This document shows positions 27,580-30,781 of a stretch of DNA of 30,781 nt, piece after piece. The number at the start of each line of letters is the position of its first letter. Position 1 is the stretch's first letter. Source of the stretch: a virus; the IMG/VR virus record IMGVR_UViG_3300025128_000205, positions 1-30,781 of that record. The stretch is one strand, 5' to 3'. Below the pieces are notes generated by a model that saw only the letters and a list, made by a program, of their open reading frames with translations, made no database searches and was not told where the DNA came from. Position numbers and translations under genes: made by a program.

Positions 27580-27854
27580 TATTTAGATCTTCCTTCTGCA
27601 AATCCTTTAAATACTCTCTCTTTCTTTTCTTCTGGTTCTTTACCTTCTAAAAGATTTTCTTCCTCTTGTATTCTATTAAGTATTTCAAATGCATCAAATA
27701 TTGCTAACTTTTTAGTAGCCGCGGCATTTTTTAATCTATCTGCTGATATATCGTCATCTGAATCTACAATTGCTTCTTTAGCGACTTTAATCAGTTCTTC
27801 AACTGCTTTGTGCCCAGCTTGGATTATATTCTTCTTCGTCTCCTTGATATTCAT
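27579..27854 (-). CDS. Small helical protein before TerL; candidate small terminase subunit (91 aa)
   Basis: I place the start at the ATG at 27854 (MNIKETKKNIIQAGHKAVEE), not at an earlier in-frame ATG at 27941. The earlier one would add 29 poorly ordered residues and deepen the overlap with the GroES-like gene from 56 to 143 bases. The protein is almost all helical: KETKKNIIQAGHKAVEELIKV, an acidic turn VDSDDDISADRL, then KNAAATKKLAIFDAFEILNR and a charged tail. Position immediately before the large terminase (TAATG overlap), small size and helical make-up suit a small terminase subunit. No recognisable DNA-binding helix-turn-helix supports this, so the role is inferred. Confidence 0.5.
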   Translation of the reverse strand: MNIKETKKNIIQAGHKAVEELIKVAKEAIVDSDDDISADRLKNAAATKKLAIFDAFEILNRIQEEENLLEGKEPEEKKERVFKGFAEGRSK

Positions 27855-28389
27855 ATTTGATTGTAATAAAATTAGATAAAACTCGGTATAGTCTCTCGCC
27901 ATCAACGATAAACTCGTATTCACTTTTTGGTCTAAAACCAATTAGATCATTAACCTTAACTGTATTGTCTGAATACTTAACAATACCTTGTAAAGGTTTT
28001 TCTAAATCTATATTAAGTGGATTTTGTGCTTTTAAAGGTTTTACAAAACAATAACCTTTTGGCGCTATCCACTTATTATTTCTTTTATATAAAAATATTT
28101 GATCTTTAGAAATCATATAAGTAGATTCATTAAAATAGCTTTTACTATTTTTTTCATCACCTTTTACGTTATGCCATCTACGGAAAACGTTATGATGCAC
28201 TATAACCGTATCTCCAGCTTTTATATCTGTATCACCAATTATAGGTGTTGATATAACAATAGCTTCTCTATTTATATATTGATGATTAAATATCTCGGTA
28301 TTTAAAATTAGTTCTGAATCACCAACTTTCTTTTTATTATTATATCTTTCTCCTTTTGGTGTTACAACAAAGTTGTAAACACTTTTCAT
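27799..28389 (-). CDS. GroES-like (tandem co-chaperonin fold) phage protein (196 aa)
   Basis: The sequence fits two consecutive GroES-like beta-barrels. The first half has ISTPIIGD, KAGDTVIVHHN (about 58-68) and SKDQIFLYK (about 94-102), in the order and spacing of the GroES pattern 'GDxVI... ESDILA'. The second half repeats it with GYCFVKPLK, GIVKYSDNTVKVNDLIGFRP and LYRVLSNFITI. Phages such as T4 carry a GroES analogue (gp31) that helps fold the capsid protein with host GroEL. A location just before terminase, portal and capsid would suit such a role. This is a pattern-based inference: length is about twice that of GroES, and a structural role cannot be excluded. It is linked to its upstream neighbour by TAATG and overlaps the next gene. 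Confidence 0.5.
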   Translation of the reverse strand: MKSVYNFVVTPKGERYNNKKKVGDSELILNTEIFNHQYINREAIVISTPIIGDTDIKAGDTVIVHHNVFRRWHNVKGDEKNSKSYFNESTYMISKDQIFLYKRNNKWIAPKGYCFVKPLKAQNPLNIDLEKPLQGIVKYSDNTVKVNDLIGFRPKSEYEFIVDGERLYRVLSNFITIKYEYQGDEEEYNPSWAQSS

Positions 28390-28610
28390 TAGTATTCTAA
28401 ATTATATTCTATAGATACCGCCATGTTTTTATTAAAATCTTTCCAAGGCAGTACGTCTTTATTTTTCTTGATATAAATAGAAAACTTATCATCTTCTTCT
28501 ATTATATCACAAATAGTATGACCACCATACACTTCTTGCCCCACGGCATAGTGCATAGCGTCATTTTTATAATCCTTACCTACACTAATCTTTCTTATTA
28601 GCTTCGCCAT
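28389..28610 (-). CDS. Small protein of unknown function (73 aa)
   Basis: I do not recognise a named family. The protein reads as a compact alpha/beta fold with the signature YAVGQEVYGGHTICDIIEED (21-40), then a strand FSIYIKK and a WKDF motif. The start at 28610 lies inside the 3' end of the upstream coiled-coil gene (26-base overlap). An internal Met at residue 19 would be an alternative, but the longer form keeps the MAKLIRKI start that looks natural. Its stop overlaps the next ATG by one base (TAATG), so it is probably translated together with the GroES-like gene. Confidence 0.6.
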   Translation of the reverse strand: MAKLIRKISVGKDYKNDAMHYAVGQEVYGGHTICDIIEEDDKFSIYIKKNKDVLPWKDFNKNMAVSIEYNLEY

Positions 28611-28884
28611 TTTCTGGATAGTTTATTGTACCGTCGGTAATATTTATATCAAAAGTACCGTATTCTTTTTCAAATTCTTTTTGTAACCTAGTTAACTCAT
28701 CCCTCATTCCTACTATAGTATGCAATAAGTCATGTTTTCTAAGCTCTATACTTCCAATTTCTAATTGAGATCTATTTAAACCGTTTACAGTTTCTTGAAC
28801 TTTTTCTAATTGTTCATTTGTTATTTTCTCTGCTTTAGGTTTTAAATTTATAATTTTTTCTTTTTTTGTTTTTGTTTTTGCCAT
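28585..28884 (-). CDS. Coiled-coil protein of unknown function (99 aa)
   Basis: A lysine-rich N-terminal 20 residues leads into a long helical, heptad-like region (about 22-75: NEQLEKVQETVNGLNRSQ through TRLQKEFEKEYG). A short beta-like tail follows, with the motif FDINITDGTINY (about 78-89). The architecture suggests a small oligomeric coiled-coil protein, perhaps a chaperone or scaffold helper for the adjacent structural genes. I cannot name a family. It is preceded by an A/T-only leader (28885-28915) and its 3' end overlaps the next gene by 26 bases. Confidence 0.65.
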   Translation of the reverse strand: MAKTKTKKEKIINLKPKAEKITNEQLEKVQETVNGLNRSQLEIGSIELRKHDLLHTIVGMRDELTRLQKEFEKEYGTFDINITDGTINYPENGEANKKD

Positions 28885-28915
28885 TTTATTTTAATTTAAG
28901 TTAATTTAATTTATT

Positions 28916-29713
28916 TTACTGTGCTTCTATATAGTCGAATATTTCTTTTCTATCAGCTGAACTAGCAGCCGTACCATCCCATATTAGTATATCTTTTATG
29001 AATCCATGAAAATTAGAAGTATCATCAGCGCCAGCTCCTAGATTGCTTATAGTTATTTCTCCAGTGGATTGTGCCTCACTACCAAACTGCGTTCCTGTTG
29101 CAGTTCCATCAAAATAACCAGAATCAGCGCCTCTAATAAATAAATTTACATTACCTGTAGATCCATCACTTCTAACAATAATCAAGGTAGTATATTTATC
29201 TGTTGCGAGGTTACTACTAGCTAAAGTAAAATCAGTATTACTAGCATTAACCCTTAGCCTTACAACAGTATTGCTATTTAATCTTACAAACTCAGTACCA
29301 TCTGAACCAAATAAGCAACCAGGAGTTGAAAAATCATCAGCTTTAAATCTTATAGCTATTGTAAAATCTGTGTTAGCATCTAAAACAACATTTGCAGAAA
29401 GATCCATATACTTAATAGCATTGTGGAAATTTACAGATCCTAAATCTGCAGCGTCAGTTTCCCATAAAGGTTTATCAGCCGATGTTGTTTGCACTGCATT
29501 TATACTAGTATTACCAAATGCATTCCAAGCGTTAATTTTATCAAGGTCCGCCATGTTTCCAGCTGCCGTGCTGTGAGTAATAGAAGTACCGCTAGAATCT
29601 TGATCTGCAGTAATGTTTTCATTAACCTTTAACCACAAAGATAGATTTGATAAACTTTCCGGTGTCCATCCAAACGCTGCGCCACCTGTTATACTATTTC
29701 CTAGTCCTAACAT
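28916..29713 (-). CDS. LamG/concanavalin A-like virion protein (265 aa)
   Basis: Probable beta-sandwich carbohydrate- or protein-binding domain of the LamG/concanavalin A-like superfamily. The pattern fits that fold: an N-terminal segment around SLSLWLKV (about 24-31), a central strand pair with DFTIAIRFKAD (about 121-131), then VRLRVNAS, LIIVRSDGS, NLFIRG and a terminal strand FIKDILIWDG (about 238-247) followed by a short helix. This FTIAIRF...YTTLIIVRSDG...G.IKDILIWDG order is typical of LamG-type lectin domains in phage fibres and adhesins. There is no signal peptide, as expected for a virion protein. It is coupled to the upstream gene by a TAATG overlap. Assignment rests on fold-like pattern, not on a search. 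Confidence 0.6.
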   Translation of the reverse strand: MLGLGNSITGGAAFGWTPESLSNLSLWLKVNENITADQDSSGTSITHSTAAGNMADLDKINAWNAFGNTSINAVQTTSADKPLWETDAADLGSVNFHNAIKYMDLSANVVLDANTDFTIAIRFKADDFSTPGCLFGSDGTEFVRLNSNTVVRLRVNASNTDFTLASSNLATDKYTTLIIVRSDGSTGNVNLFIRGADSGYFDGTATGTQFGSEAQSTGEITISNLGAGADDTSNFHGFIKDILIWDGTAASSADRKEIFDYIEAQ

Positions 29714-30129
29714 TAAGCTCTATTTCTATAATCTGGTCTTGGCGCAACGTAAACCACAGCAGATCCAGAGTTTAACTCTACGTTATCCCACATACCATAT
29801 ATAGTCATGCCTTTTGGAAAAGTATCTGCAGTAGCTATCGCGTCTGCGTCTTCATCGGTTTCAGCTGTAGTATCAGCTGCCGCTGCATTCCACATAGTGT
29901 CTACAGCCAACACATCAGTTCCTACAAAAGCAGTATCACCCATGCCCATGTTAACACCTCCATCAAGAGATTCTAAAGCTTGGAAAGTAACATCTGTTAC
30001 CATTGAGATAGCGCAAACATAATACTTAGCTGTTGAAGCTGTTAACAATAATTTTGCTCCATCACCTTTTAAAAACGTAGATCCAAATTGACCAAAGCCA
30101 TAAGCTACATCTGTTGAATTTTGTCCCAT
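29713..30129 (-). CDS. Probable virion surface/decoration protein (138 aa)
   Basis: The sequence is small-residue- and beta-rich, with no membrane segment and few charges apart from a Thr/Asp/Glu/Ala-rich loop (about 85-103). This is a composition typical of capsid decoration or fibre-tip proteins. It begins MGQNSTDVAYGFGQFG and ends VAPRPDYRNRA. I recognise it only as a type seen in uncultured marine phage contigs, not by a named domain. Its stop codon overlaps the ATG of the LamG-like gene by one base (TAATG), which suggests translational coupling and a shared role on the virion surface. Confidence 0.55.
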   Translation of the reverse strand: MGQNSTDVAYGFGQFGSTFLKGDGAKLLLTASTAKYYVCAISMVTDVTFQALESLDGGVNMGMGDTAFVGTDVLAVDTMWNAAAADTTAETDEDADAIATADTFPKGMTIYGMWDNVELNSGSAVVYVAPRPDYRNRA

Positions 30130-30133
30130 AATT

Positions 30134-30520
30134 TTATTTTTTTACTTTTTCAAATGATCGACCACCAAAATAAGCACCGATCACGGTTATTAATACTAAT
30201 TGAAGTAAATCCACCCATGATGACTTTACTTCAAAATTTAATGCACCCGCATCTATAAATATCAATAGCATGGTGCATACTATTAAAAATATCAATACCA
30301 GTGGCCTAACATTCTTACTAAGCCATGAATCTGATTTTAAATCTGCCTCCCATCTGCTTGTGATGTTTTTCTCCATCTCAACCTGATAGTTAGCCATTAA
30401 TTCTTTTATTTTTCTTTCTGCTTCGAGCTTTTCTTCTTTAGACGTGTGTAAGTTATCTATAACTCCACCTACACCTTTAACGAGGTCAGCAGCGCCTCCT
30501 GAAAATAATTGTCCTAACAT
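30134..30520 (-). CDS. Holin, 3-TM type (GTA_holin_3TM-like)
   Basis: Probable holin, the membrane protein that times host lysis or lets the endolysin reach the cell wall. The 128 residues contain an amphipathic Gly-rich N-terminus (about 5-22), a charged helical linker (about 26-60), a conserved-looking WLSKNVRPL segment (66-74) leading into a first clear membrane helix (about 73-90), and a second one (about 102-119) ending in AYFGGRSFEKVKK. The WLSKxVRPL...AYFGGRSxEK pattern is what I know from the 3-TM holin family of gene-transfer agents and many marine phages. No endolysin gene is visible beside it. The next gene starts only a few bases downstream. Confidence 0.75.
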   Translation of the reverse strand: MLGQLFSGGAADLVKGVGGVIDNLHTSKEEKLEAERKIKELMANYQVEMEKNITSRWEADLKSDSWLSKNVRPLVLIFLIVCTMLLIFIDAGALNFEVKSSWVDLLQLVLITVIGAYFGGRSFEKVKK

Positions 30521-30529
30521 AATTTAATT

Positions 30530-30772
30530 TTATTTTTTAAATCCTGAGAACCCTTTCATTTTAAACGGTCCTGTTTTCTTTTTAGCAGGCGTTAAAGATT
30601 TCTTAGTATAATCTAGAATTTGTATTTGTTTAGCTCTATTATGAAGCGATTTTTTGTGTTCTTCTATATCTTTTTTAGAATAACTCTTAGGTTCTGGGTT
30701 TTCTTGTGTTGCTTTTAATAAAGCTTGGAAGTAACCTTCATCTTTATCGTAATTTTTAGTTTCAGATGCCAT
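30530..30772 (-). CDS. Small basic protein of unknown function (80 aa)
   Basis: I do not recognise this protein. It is lysine-rich and mostly hydrophilic, with no signal peptide or membrane segment. The middle looks helical, and the C-terminus is a basic Gly/Phe-rich tail (KMKGFSGFKK). It is the first complete gene of the transcription block and ends about 10 bases before the holin start, so it is very likely co-transcribed with it. The start is an ATG followed by ASETKNYDKDEG. It might be a minor virion or nucleic-acid-binding protein, judging only from its charge and position. Confidence 0.7.
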   Translation of the reverse strand: MASETKNYDKDEGYFQALLKATQENPEPKSYSKKDIEEHKKSLHNRAKQIQILDYTKKSLTPAKKKTGPFKMKGFSGFKK

Positions 30773-30781
30773 ATTATTTCT

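Noticed and set aside
27855-27941. Longer N-terminus for the small gene before the terminase (start at 27941)
   Set aside because: It adds 29 residues in a frame already used by the C-terminus of the GroES-like gene; the ATG at 27854 begins the well-ordered helical protein and leaves a smaller overlap.
29271-29576. 101-codon open frame on the plus strand
   Set aside because: Antisense to the LamG-like gene, which has the better protein pattern and a coupled start.

Overview
The window is one AT-rich, tightly packed block of phage virion-morphogenesis genes. Every credible gene lies on the minus strand, so transcription runs from high to low coordinates. The gene set is a terminase, portal, acidic scaffold-like protein, major capsid protein, neck/adaptor proteins, a giant tail-hub protein, tail-associated structural proteins and internal (ejection) proteins. 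This suggests a tailed, podovirus-like phage. Two observations point to a marine Bacteroidetes (Flavobacteriia-like) host. First, start codons are preceded by A/T-only leaders rather than GGAGG-type Shine-Dalgarno sites. Second, two tail proteins carry cysteine-rich modules, including the GCTDPxAxNY...DDGSC type that I know from surface proteins of marine Flavobacteria. The host assignment is inference; no search was run. I see no lysogeny, replication, tRNA, CRISPR or insertion-sequence genes here.

Layout, in transcription order. 30772-27579: a basic small protein, a 3-TM-type holin, a probable virion surface protein, a LamG-like protein, two small proteins, a GroES-like protein and a small helical protein just before the terminase (small-terminase candidate). 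27579-20181: large terminase, portal, scaffold-like protein and major capsid protein, closed by a strong intrinsic terminator (20125-20167). 20105-16969: an unknown head-associated protein, a stable UNCG-loop hairpin, a 52-aa CxC protein missed by long-ORF calling, and two neck/adaptor proteins. 16964-4564: a 2860-aa tail hub with a cysteine-repeat C-terminus, a 119-aa structural protein and a 1141-aa tail protein with related cysteine modules. 4509-1: a cupin-fold protein, an Ala/Gln-rich internal protein, a 574-aa protein with a dockerin/EF-hand-like loop, and the start of a large glycine-rich internal protein that runs off the window.

Working model: the terminase packages DNA through the portal into a scaffold-assembled capsid. 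The two adaptor proteins and the gp10-like hub close the neck. The cysteine-rich domains of the hub and of the 1141-aa protein probably face outward and contact the host, while the last genes encode proteins ejected with the DNA. Sizes and order (TerL about 740, portal about 800, capsid about 500 residues, then P22 gp4-like and gp10-like proteins) would fit a crAss-like or P22-like podovirus, but I cannot confirm the lineage. No stretch over 300 bases lacks a gene; the longest intergenic gaps are only about 50-75 bases.
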